From the NCBI GenBank assembly GCA_947446625.1, contig CANFIE010000094.1:1-11013 (forward strand): DNA of 11,013 bases. The letters are read 5' to 3'. The position numbers were made by a program, and so were the translations under genes. The DNA is from Acetobacteraceae bacterium. GTDB lineage: Bacteria; Pseudomonadota; Alphaproteobacteria; Acetobacterales; Acetobacteraceae. This document shows positions 6,211-11,013 of the stretch, piece after piece (positions within the stretch are counted from its first letter, which is position 1; every line of letters begins with the position of its first letter). The notes below the pieces were generated by a model, which saw only the letters and a list, made by a program, of their open reading frames with translations, made no database searches and had not been told where the DNA came from.

Positions 6211-7198
6211 AGAACAGGAGACCTTTCCTGAGCATCCCGTGCACGCCCTTCTCCCCGTTCACCGTTTGGGTCACGTGGAAGTCCACCGCCAGGCTGCACA
6301 ACTGGTAGGCATCAGCCGCCGAAAGATTGCTTCGGCTGGTAATGAAGCCGATCATCTCCTTCAGCGCCTGCTTCATGGCAATGTCCAGATCCTCATGCAT
6401 GCCCATGCTGATGTAATGCGTGGCGGTCTCGGCCCGCGGATACTTCAGCAACGGGTCATTCTTGCCGCCGCCCTTTTCCAGCGTGAGGCGGAAATGCCCG
6501 GTCAGGCACATCTCCAGCGCGTTAATGCACACTTCGCCATCGCCCTGTACGCCATGGCCGTCACCAGCGCTGAACAGCGCCCCCGGCGCATGCACCGGAA
6601 GGAACAGCGTGGCGCCCTCGCCGCATTCCTTGTTGTCCAGGTTGCCGCCATGCATGCGCGGTTCCTTGGTGGAAAGCTGGCCCCAGTCCAGCGGCGGGGC
6701 CACGCCCATCACGCCAAAGAAGGGGCTCAGCGGCAGGGTGATGCCACCACCCATCGGCACCTCGCAGGTGCGCTTCTTGCGGTCCACCGGAATATGCAGC
6801 ACCCGGCGATAGTCAAACTCTTCTGGGAGTGTGCCGCCCAGCGGGCGGAACCCGCAAAAGCCCCAATCGGCGCCCAGCTCAATCTTCTCGATATCAACCC
6901 GCAGCATGTCGCCAGGCTCGGCGCCCTCAACCGCCACCGGTCCGGTGATGATGTGCGGCCCCAGGCGCGGCACGCCGCCATCCTGAATGGCGATCAGCTT
7001 GGGCGGGATCTTGAGCTTGCCGTCGCGCGGCGGCACCTGCTCCGGCCCGCCGGAGACGCATTCCAGCACTACCAGGTCGCCGCTGGCGATGGTGATGACG
7101 GGGGGAAAGCTGGCGTCGAACACGCCCCAGCGGACGTTTTCGGGCAGCGCCTCAACCTTGTGGGTCTTCGGCTTCGGGGCGGCTTTGGCTTTGGCCAC
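6209..7198 (-). CDS. Acetamidase/formamidase family amidohydrolase
   Basis: This 329-residue soluble enzyme of the FmdA/AmdA family hydrolyses small amides such as formamide or acetamide to ammonia and the acid. Visible family segments are GPHIITGPVAVEGAEPGD, GFCGFRPLGGTLPEE, a central HGGNLDNKECGEG and the signature SAGDGHGVQGDGEV, rich in the Asp, His and Glu that build the metal-dependent active site. It is close in length to short amidases and shorter than FmdA of Methylophilus (about 400). The GTG at 7198 is chosen because AGGAG (7210-7206) lies 7 bases upstream; an ATG at 7258 would add an atypical Arg/Ser-rich 20-residue extension. A GANTC site partly overlaps this Shine-Dalgarno. No amide or urea transporter gene is adjacent, so the physiological substrate is open. 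Confidence 0.92.
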   Translation of the reverse strand: MAKAKAAPKPKTHKVEALPENVRWGVFDASFPPVITIASGDLVVLECVSGGPEQVPPRDGKLKIPPKLIAIQDGGVPRLGPHIITGPVAVEGAEPGDMLRVDIEKIELGADWGFCGFRPLGGTLPEEFDYRRVLHIPVDRKKRTCEVPMGGGITLPLSPFFGVMGVAPPLDWGQLSTKEPRMHGGNLDNKECGEGATLFLPVHAPGALFSAGDGHGVQGDGEVCINALEMCLTGHFRLTLEKGGGKNDPLLKYPRAETATHYISMGMHEDLDIAMKQALKEMIGFITSRSNLSAADAYQLCSLAVDFHVTQTVNGEKGVHGMLRKGLLF

Positions 7199-7201
7199 GC
7201 G

Positions 7202-7210
7202 GATTCTCCT
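7202..7210 (-). promoter_or_regulatory. Shine-Dalgarno deciding the GTG start of the amidase gene, overlapping a GANTC site
   Basis: On the minus strand AGGAGAATC puts AGGAG 7 bases before GTG 7198, a near-ideal spacing that favours this start over the upstream ATG. The overlapping GAATC (7202-7206) is one of the few GANTC sites in the window. Confidence 0.6.
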
Positions 7211-7246
7211 GAGCGATGGTGATACCGCATGGGAGAGCATGCCGCG

Positions 7247-7267
7247 TGCCAGCGTCAATCGCTGGCA
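7247..7267 (-). terminator. Hairpin downstream of the HExxH protein gene (possible terminator without T-run)
   Basis: TGCCAGCG (7247-7254) and CGCTGGCA (7260-7267) form a perfect 8-bp stem with a 5-base loop, 16 bases after the TGA at 7283-7285 on the minus strand. No T-run follows, so it may be a Rho-type pause or mRNA-end structure. It lies 49 bases before the amidase start, so it could reduce read-through into that gene. Confidence 0.4.
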
Positions 7268-7295
7268 GTCGCCCGGGCGGCGTCAATCGCTGGCA
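7252..7295. repeat. 16-bp direct repeat at the 3' end of the HExxH protein gene
   Basis: GCGTCAATCGCTGGCA occurs exactly twice, at 7252-7267 and 7280-7295, 28 bases apart. The second copy contains the stop codon and the last codons (Ala-Ser-Asp-stop); the first lies just beyond the gene and forms one arm of the downstream hairpin. This looks like a small tandem duplication of the gene end. Confidence 0.7.
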
Positions 7296-7984
7296 ATGGC
7301 ACGCTGCCGTGCGGCCAGCCGGGCATGGTCGGCCGGGCAAATGCTGGAGATGCGCCGGTATTCCTCCGGCGTGTCGATCTGCGCATGCGCCCGGGTTCGC
7401 GCGGCGCGCAGCGCGGCCAGCGAGGGCTCGATGGCCCGCCGCAGCCCGGCCTGCAACCTGGCCATGGCAATATCCGCGCTGGGCCCCTGGGCGGCGGCGA
7501 ACCTGGCCCAGCGGGTTGCCGCCTCCCGCGCCGTGCGCACTGCCACACCCAGGGTCTGGCGGTTCACCGCGGCATGGCGGCGCTCATGGGCATAAACCTC
7601 ATGCCACAGGCAGCCGCCGGAGGGGAGTTCGGCCGCGATGCTGATGCGATGCTCGGCTTCCACCAGGGTCAGCACCACTTCGCCCGGCACGGCGCAGAAC
7701 CGGCCACGCCCGCCATCCTCCTGGCCAATATGGGCGTTCAGGTCGCTATGCCACTCCAACCGAGAGGTGGTGAGGCCGAGATGCGCCCGCCGGGCGGTGC
7801 GGCGCTCTCCGCTCAGCGCGTGCAGGGCGTCTATGCCCAGGTCCAACTCCAACTGGGGCGGCCGGTCCACCACCGCCACCCGAATGCGTGGCGCCCGGGG
7901 CGGGCAGGGTTCGGCGGCAAGCGCCGGGGTGGCCGCGAACAGGCCGCAGGCCAGCAGCAGCAGCAGGCGCGGCCTTACAGCCAT
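7283..7984 (-). CDS. Secreted 233-residue protein with HExxH motif, putative zinc-dependent protease-like, unknown family
   Basis: I do not recognise the exact family. Residues 1-24 are a Sec signal peptide (a LLLLLACGL core and an ATPALA cleavage region), so the product is periplasmic or secreted. The mature part has Cys27, Cys97, Cys125 and Cys216, which could pair. The striking feature is GGCLWHEVYAHERRH at 123-137, where HERRH (133-137) is a perfect HExxH zinc-metalloprotease signature, with a further His-Glu at 128-129. A helical, Arg/Ala-rich second half follows (140-233). Size, signal and motif recall the DUF922-type predicted secreted Zn proteases, but that is a guess. The ATG at 7984 lies 10 bases inside the end of corA and starts exactly at the signal peptide, implying coupled translation; a longer start inside corA would place the signal in the middle. 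Confidence 0.75.
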   Translation of the reverse strand: MAVRPRLLLLLACGLFAATPALAAEPCPPRAPRIRVAVVDRPPQLELDLGIDALHALSGERRTARRAHLGLTTSRLEWHSDLNAHIGQEDGGRGRFCAVPGEVVLTLVEAEHRISIAAELPSGGCLWHEVYAHERRHAAVNRQTLGVAVRTAREAATRWARFAAAQGPSADIAMARLQAGLRRAIEPSLAALRAARTRAHAQIDTPEEYRRISSICPADHARLAARQRAIASD

Positions 7985-8961
7985 CCCTTGCGCTTGAAAT
8001 AGAAGATCGGCAGCACCGCCGAGACCACCATCAGCGCCAGCGCCAAGGGGTAGCCAATCTCCCACTTCAATTCCGGCATGTGTTCAAAGTTCATCCCGTA
8101 GATGCTGGCGATCAAGGTCGGCGGCATCAAGGCCACACTGGCCACGGTAAAGGTCTTGATGATGGCATTCTGCTCGACATTGATGATGCCGAGCACCGCA
8201 TCCAGCAGGAAATTCGCCTTGCTGTTCAAAAAGTTGGCGTGTTCCACCAGGCTGCGCACGTCCCGCACCAGGGTCTTGATGAGAGACTGGTTTTCCTTGC
8301 GGATCGCCCCCGCCTTCTCGGCCCCCACAAAGGTCAGGATGCGCGACAGCCCCAGCAGCGTCTCACTGGCCCGGGTGGTCACTTCCCCCACCTGGCCCAA
8401 GGTGATCAGCGCTTCCTTCAGGTCGGCGTCCTTGGTGCTGGCCTTGGCCTTGGCCCGCGCAGTGCGGAAGGCGGCCTGGCTGGCGCGATCCATGTCGGCG
8501 GCAATGCGTTCCAGAATATCGGCCAGCCGGTCCACCACCTGCTCGAACAGATGGAACATGATGGCATCCGGCGTCGTCATCAGCGCCGCTGGGCTGCGCT
8601 GGCAACGCGCGGCAAACACCGCGAAGGCCTTGGGCGTGGCGTAGCGCACCGTAATCAGGTTGGCATTGCCCAGCACAAAGGTGATGGCGGTGGAAGCAAA
8701 CTCGCCATTTTCAATGCCATACAGGAAGGGCGCGGTCAGAAACAGCGCCTCCTCCTCCTTGTACAGCCGCGACGAGCTTTCGATTTCCTGCATTTCCTCG
8801 CGGGTGGGAATCTCCAGCCGCAGGGCGTCCTGTACCGCATGTTCTTCGTCATGCGTCGGGTTCAGCAAGTCAATCCATACGGCGCGCCGCAACGCCTCCG
8901 CCGGCTGGGTGCCGTCATGCACCACAAGGTGGCCGTTCGCGACGGTGTAGGTGGTCATCAT
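7975..8961 (-). CDS. corA: CorA-family magnesium (divalent cation) channel
   Basis: This 328-residue inner-membrane channel carries the selectivity signature YGMNF at 288-292, with the loop FEHMPELKWEIGYP between two C-terminal membrane helices (about 268-288 and 303-322), and ends in a basic KRKGWL tail. The long N-terminal part is the cytoplasmic funnel of CorA, with helices rich in charged residues around 130-265. CorA forms pentamers that take up Mg2+, and also Co2+ or Ni2+. The length is typical for the family. The start is ATGATG at 8961/8958 with GGGAG 8 bases upstream. The secreted HExxH gene overlaps its 3' end by 10 bases. Its promoter should lie in the 158-base gap shared with the divergent solute-binding protein gene. 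Confidence 0.95.
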   Translation of the reverse strand: MMTTYTVANGHLVVHDGTQPAEALRRAVWIDLLNPTHDEEHAVQDALRLEIPTREEMQEIESSSRLYKEEEALFLTAPFLYGIENGEFASTAITFVLGNANLITVRYATPKAFAVFAARCQRSPAALMTTPDAIMFHLFEQVVDRLADILERIAADMDRASQAAFRTARAKAKASTKDADLKEALITLGQVGEVTTRASETLLGLSRILTFVGAEKAGAIRKENQSLIKTLVRDVRSLVEHANFLNSKANFLLDAVLGIINVEQNAIIKTFTVASVALMPPTLIASIYGMNFEHMPELKWEIGYPLALALMVVSAVLPIFYFKRKGWL

Positions 8962-9119
8962 CTCGGCGGCTCCCGCGTGGTCGGGCAGGGGGCGGCTATA
9001 GCCCTAGGGCGGCGGCCTGTCACGCCCGCGCGATGGCGGGGTTATCTTGGTGGTATTGTTCTGCAATGAATATTCCGGCCCGGCGCTTGCAACACCCGCC
9101 CCGACCAAGGAGAAACCCC
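8962..9119. promoter_or_regulatory. Divergent intergenic region between corA and the Bug-type gene
   Basis: These 158 bases must carry promoters for both directions. The stretch 9041-9075 is clearly more AT-rich than its surroundings. TTGGTG (9047-9052) and AATATT (9069-9074), 16 bases apart, are a weak sigma-70-like candidate for the rightward gene. I see no convincing promoter for corA and no recognisable Mg2+-responsive leader. A 10-base palindrome GCCCTAGGGC is at 9001-9010. Confidence 0.3.
9107..9112 (+). promoter_or_regulatory. Strong Shine-Dalgarno fixing the start of the Bug-type gene
   Basis: AAGGAG lies 7 bases before ATG 9120. This supports that start over an in-frame upstream extension, because the protein then begins directly with its signal peptide. 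Confidence 0.75.
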
Positions 9120-10094
9120 ATGCTGCACCGCGTCTTGCCGCTTTTGCTGGCATTTTTCTGCCTGTTTCTGACGCAGGGGCCAGCCAATGCGCAGGCATGG
9201 CCGGAGCGGCCCATCCGCATCGTGGTGGTGTTCCCCCCTGGTGGTTCCTCCGACATCGTCGCCCGCGTGCTGGCCGAAGCCCTGACCCCCCGGCTGGGCC
9301 AGCGCGTGGTGGTGGACAACCGGCCCGGCGCCGGCGGCACCCTGGCGGCGGCGCATGTGGCGCAGCAGCCGGCCGATGGCTACACGCTGATGCTGAGCAA
9401 CAACGCGCCCATAACTACCAGCCCGCCCCTTTACCCTCAGGCCGGCTACAACCCGGTCACCAGCTTCACCCATATCTCCTACCTGGGCATCACGCCGCTG
9501 GTGGTGCTGAGCAACCTGACGGTGCCTGCCCGCAACATGGCCGAATTGCAGGCCTGGATGCGCGCCCAGGCGCAGCCGCCGGCCTTTGGCAGCTCGGGCA
9601 CCGGCTCGGTCGGGCATGTGGTCGGCACGCTGTTCAGCCAGCAAACCCGCATCGATCTCAACCACGTGCCCTATCGCGGCTCCACCCCCATGCAGGCCGA
9701 CCTGCTGGGCGGCTCCATCCCGCTGGCCTTCGACCCGCTGCCCGACAACAGTGAGAACATCAAGGCCGGCCGGGTCCGCGCCTATGCCGTCACCTCGCGC
9801 ACCCGCCAGCCCAGCCTGCCAGACGTACCCACCACCGCCGAGGTGGGCCTGCCCAACCTGGTGGTGGGCAACTGGCTAGGGCTGAGCGGCCCCGCCGGGC
9901 TGCCCCCCGCCATCCTCGCCCGCCTGCATACCGAGGTGTCCGAGGCGATGAAGACCCCGATGGTGACCGACCGCCTCACCACGGTGGGCATTGTGGGTGG
10001 CGAGATGACCCAGGCCGCCTTCGCCGCCTTCGTGGCCGAGGATGTGCGCGTGGTGGGTGGCGCGGTGCGCGCCATGGGCATTACCGCCAACTGA
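9120..10094 (+). CDS. Tripartite tricarboxylate transporter-type substrate-binding protein (Bug/TctC family)
   Basis: This 324-residue periplasmic binding protein has a signal peptide with a LLLAFFCLFL core and likely cleavage after ANA at residue 24. The mature start is the family hallmark WPERPIRIVVVFPPGGSSD, followed by IVARVLAEAL, VVVDNRPGAGG and ADGYTLML, and later VPYRGSTP with a PLPDVPTTAE-type segment (QPSLPDVPTTAEVGLP). Bug proteins clamp carboxylates or other small organic ligands between two lobes and hand them to TctAB-type permeases. No tctA or tctB gene is next to it, so it is an orphan, as most are in species with many paralogues. The ligand cannot be read from sequence. Expression is probably from its own promoter in the gap shared with corA. 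Confidence 0.95.
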   Translation: MLHRVLPLLLAFFCLFLTQGPANAQAWPERPIRIVVVFPPGGSSDIVARVLAEALTPRLGQRVVVDNRPGAGGTLAAAHVAQQPADGYTLMLSNNAPITTSPPLYPQAGYNPVTSFTHISYLGITPLVVLSNLTVPARNMAELQAWMRAQAQPPAFGSSGTGSVGHVVGTLFSQQTRIDLNHVPYRGSTPMQADLLGGSIPLAFDPLPDNSENIKAGRVRAYAVTSRTRQPSLPDVPTTAEVGLPNLVVGNWLGLSGPAGLPPAILARLHTEVSEAMKTPMVTDRLTTVGIVGGEMTQAAFAAFVAEDVRVVGGAVRAMGITAN

Positions 10095-10228
10095 GCCAGC
10101 GGATAACCCGCCCTTGGCCAACACGGGCAGGCCGCCTTGAAGTAATGGCTGGCGGTTTGTACCCGCCGCCGCAGAACTTCATCATCAGGACACTAGCCCT
10201 GGCCGGGTCTTCTCGGTAGAAGACCCGG
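10095..10228 (+). promoter_or_regulatory. Structured leader region upstream of the DUF6481-like gene
   Basis: This 134-base gap holds no gene that I can see. It contains GAAGT (10139-10143) and ACTTC (10176-10180) that can pair around an inner GGCGG/CCGCC stem (10151-10155 with 10163-10167), and then the perfect 11-bp hairpin at 10203-10228. GCCC/GGGC near 10110-10128 is a weak stem that may follow the Bug-type gene. I cannot assign a promoter with confidence. Confidence 0.35.
10203..10228 (+). promoter_or_regulatory. Perfect 11-bp hairpin directly abutting the ATG of the DUF6481-like gene
   Basis: CCGGGTCTTCT (10203-10213), loop CGGT, and AGAAGACCCGG (10218-10228) pair without a mismatch, and the ATG starts at the very next base, 10229. 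The only Shine-Dalgarno-like purines (AGAAGA) are in the 3' arm, so the folded form would hide the ribosome site. There is no T-run, so an ordinary intrinsic terminator for the Bug-type gene is unlikely. A translational switch, or processing at this point, is inferred. Confidence 0.6.
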
Positions 10229-10597
10229 ATGAAATCCCATAGGCCCGATAATTTCAGCGACCGCCTGACCGAGGCGTCGAAAGCGAAGCAGGCATTGCTG
10301 GAGCGCTTCCGCGCCCGCCCCGCCGCAGATGACCCCGCCGTGCTGGAGCGCCTTGCTCAGCAGAAGGCCGTTGCCGAAGCCCGCGATCTGCGCGCTGCGC
10401 AGCGTGCTGCCGAACGCGCTGCCGAAGCCGAACGCCAGGCCGCGCTGGAAGTGGAGCGGAAGGCGCAGCTTGCCGCCGAGGAAGCTGAGCGCGCGCTGCA
10501 GGATGTGGAAAAGGCCGCCCGTGCCGTGGCCCTGGCCGCCGCGCAAAAGGCCGCCCGAGACGCCAAATACGCCGCGCGCCAGGCGCGTCGCCGGTAA
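10229..10597 (+). CDS. Small Ala/Arg/Glu-rich helical protein, DUF6481-like
   Basis: The 122-residue product begins MKSHRPDNFSDRLTEASKAK and continues as a long amphipathic, probably coiled-coil helix of Ala with regularly spaced Arg, Lys and Glu. It ends in a conserved-looking KAARDAKYAARQARRR tail. From memory this pattern (FxDRL near the start, KAARDARYAARK at the end) is that of DUF6481, a small alphaproteobacterial family of unknown function often found near cold-shock protein genes. No cold-shock gene is visible here. The basic tail could bind nucleic acid, but that is a guess. The start follows directly on an 11-bp hairpin with no free Shine-Dalgarno. The family call is moderately sure; coding status is supported by the N- and C-terminal motifs rather than composition alone. 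Confidence 0.75.
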   Translation: MKSHRPDNFSDRLTEASKAKQALLERFRARPAADDPAVLERLAQQKAVAEARDLRAAQRAAERAAEAERQAALEVERKAQLAAEEAERALQDVEKAARAVALAAAQKAARDAKYAARQARRR

Positions 10598-10603
10598 TAT
10601 GGC

Positions 10604-10627
10604 TGGCGGCTGCGCAGGCAGCCGCCA
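10604..10627. terminator. Strong hairpin between convergent genes, likely bidirectional terminator
   Basis: TGGCGGCTGC (10604-10613), loop GCAG, and GCAGCCGCCA (10618-10627) form a perfect 10-bp GC-rich stem in the 39-base gap between the DUF6481-like stop (10597) and the stop of the opposing gene (10637). The position suits a shared terminator, though neither side has a proper T-run. Confidence 0.6.
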
Positions 10628-10636
10628 CCGCACCGC

Positions 10637-10963
10637 TCAGTCCGGCTGCTTGCCCGTCATGCGGGCAAACACCTGGCGGTCCTTGTTGTCACGCATCAGC
10701 ATGGTGAAGCTGGGGATGATATCGAAGCCCAGCCCCATCGGCAGGCCGGTATCCGGGTCTGCCTCCACCTTGGCATAGGGCTGGCCGGCCACTTTTTCCC
10801 ATTTGCCGGCCGGCTTCTTCACTTCCACATTCACCACCGTTGCCAGCAGTGCCATGCGCACAATCGCCTCCTTCGGCGACCGTGGCTTGGTCAGGCTCGG
10901 CTTGCCGGCAATCATCTGCCAGCCATTGGCCAGCGCCCAGGCGGTGAGTTCTTCCTTGGTCAT
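10637..10963 (-). CDS. Conserved-looking 108-residue protein of unknown function
   Basis: I do not recognise the family. The protein is soluble, with no signal peptide or membrane helix. It starts MTKEELTAWALANGWQMI, which looks like a small helix-turn-helix-like or SAP-like helical pair, and has a KEAIVRM helix. Then follow strands VVNVEVKKPAGKWEKVAG, YAKVEADPDTGLPMGLGFD and IIPSFTMLMRDNKDRQVF. The charged, strand-rich second half looks like a folded domain rather than random translation, which supports a real gene. The ATG at 10963 has no clear Shine-Dalgarno, but it lies 11 bases after the stop of the gene entering from the right, so coupling within an operon is likely. It converges on the DUF6481-like gene across the hairpin at 10604-10627. 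Confidence 0.7.
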   Translation of the reverse strand: MTKEELTAWALANGWQMIAGKPSLTKPRSPKEAIVRMALLATVVNVEVKKPAGKWEKVAGQPYAKVEADPDTGLPMGLGFDIIPSFTMLMRDNKDRQVFARMTGKQPD

Positions 10964-10974
10964 GGCCGCAAGGA

Positions 10975-11013
10975 CTAGCGCCGCGCCTTGCCCTTTTCAA
11001 TCTCACGTTCCAC
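10975..11013 (-). CDS. C-terminal end of an upstream gene, truncated by the window
   Basis: Read from the right edge, twelve codons give VEREIEKGKARR and then TAG (10977-10975). The highly charged tail is typical of a protein end, and the stop sits 11 bases before the ATG of the next gene in the same direction. Too short to identify. An operon with the 108-residue protein is likely. Confidence 0.45.
   Translation of the reverse strand: MEREIEKGKARR

Noticed and set aside
5474..7222. A 582-codon plus-strand open frame across gcrA and the amidase gene
   Set aside because: It runs through two recognised genes and their gap on the other strand, has shadow-like composition (Arg, His, Ala, Gly) and shows no motif.
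9001..9010. Palindrome GCCCTAGGGC near the corA start
   Set aside because: A 10-base palindrome alone is too short to claim as an operator in GC-rich DNA, and it has no repeat partner.
7888..9069. A 393-codon plus-strand frame opposite corA
   Set aside because: It is antisense to a textbook CorA with YGMNF; its own translation is His/Gln/Arg rich and featureless.
9033..9119. N-terminal extension of the Bug-type protein from an upstream in-frame start
   Set aside because: The ATG at 9120 has AAGGAG at ideal spacing and starts right at the signal peptide, which an extension would bury.

Overview
The window is a GC-rich, densely packed chromosomal stretch. It most likely comes from an alphaproteobacterium, and Rhodospirillales/Acetobacteraceae (Roseomonas-like) is my best guess. 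The main evidence is a GcrA cell-cycle regulator gene, a family confined to Alphaproteobacteria, supported by a small DUF6481-type gene and an orphan Bug/TctC-type solute-binding protein. I see no tRNA, rRNA, insertion sequence, phage gene or CRISPR array. Intergenic space totals only about 690 bases and no gap exceeds 160 bases.

Layout. (1) 2-2888, plus strand: the 3' part of a HlyD-like periplasmic adaptor gene, then, 7 bases later, a BcsA-type processive family-2 glycosyltransferase with a C-terminal PilZ domain. Together they look like a c-di-GMP-controlled exopolysaccharide synthase and export pair. (2) 2885-4625, minus strand: three genes joined by 4-base ATGA overlaps, in the order UPF0260 (YcgN-like) Cys-cluster protein, DHDPS/NAL-superfamily aldolase or lyase, and single-domain cupin. 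The cupin converges on the glycosyltransferase with overlapping stop codons. (3) 4665-6055, minus strand: gcrA followed by a SYLF-domain lipoprotein gene. (4) 6209-8961, minus strand: corA-type Mg2+ channel, overlapping secreted HExxH protein, then acetamidase/formamidase. (5) 9120-10094, plus strand: Bug-type substrate-binding protein, divergent from corA. (6) 10229-10597, plus strand: DUF6481-like basic, Ala-rich helical protein. It converges across a strong hairpin on a minus-strand pair at 10637-11013, a 108-residue protein of unknown function and the last codons of an upstream gene.

Two things stand out. The first is the HlyD/GT2-PilZ pair, which has the gene order of the mixed-linkage beta-glucan operon bgsBA of Sinorhizobium meliloti but a PilZ domain and the gating-loop motif of bacterial cellulose synthase. 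The second is a set of non-coding signals. GANTC methylation sites are scarce in the window but concentrated around gcrA and in gaps between genes. Perfect hairpins end exactly at the start codons of two genes, and a bulged hairpin fills the gcrA-SYLF gap. All assignments come from reading the sequence; no database search was run.
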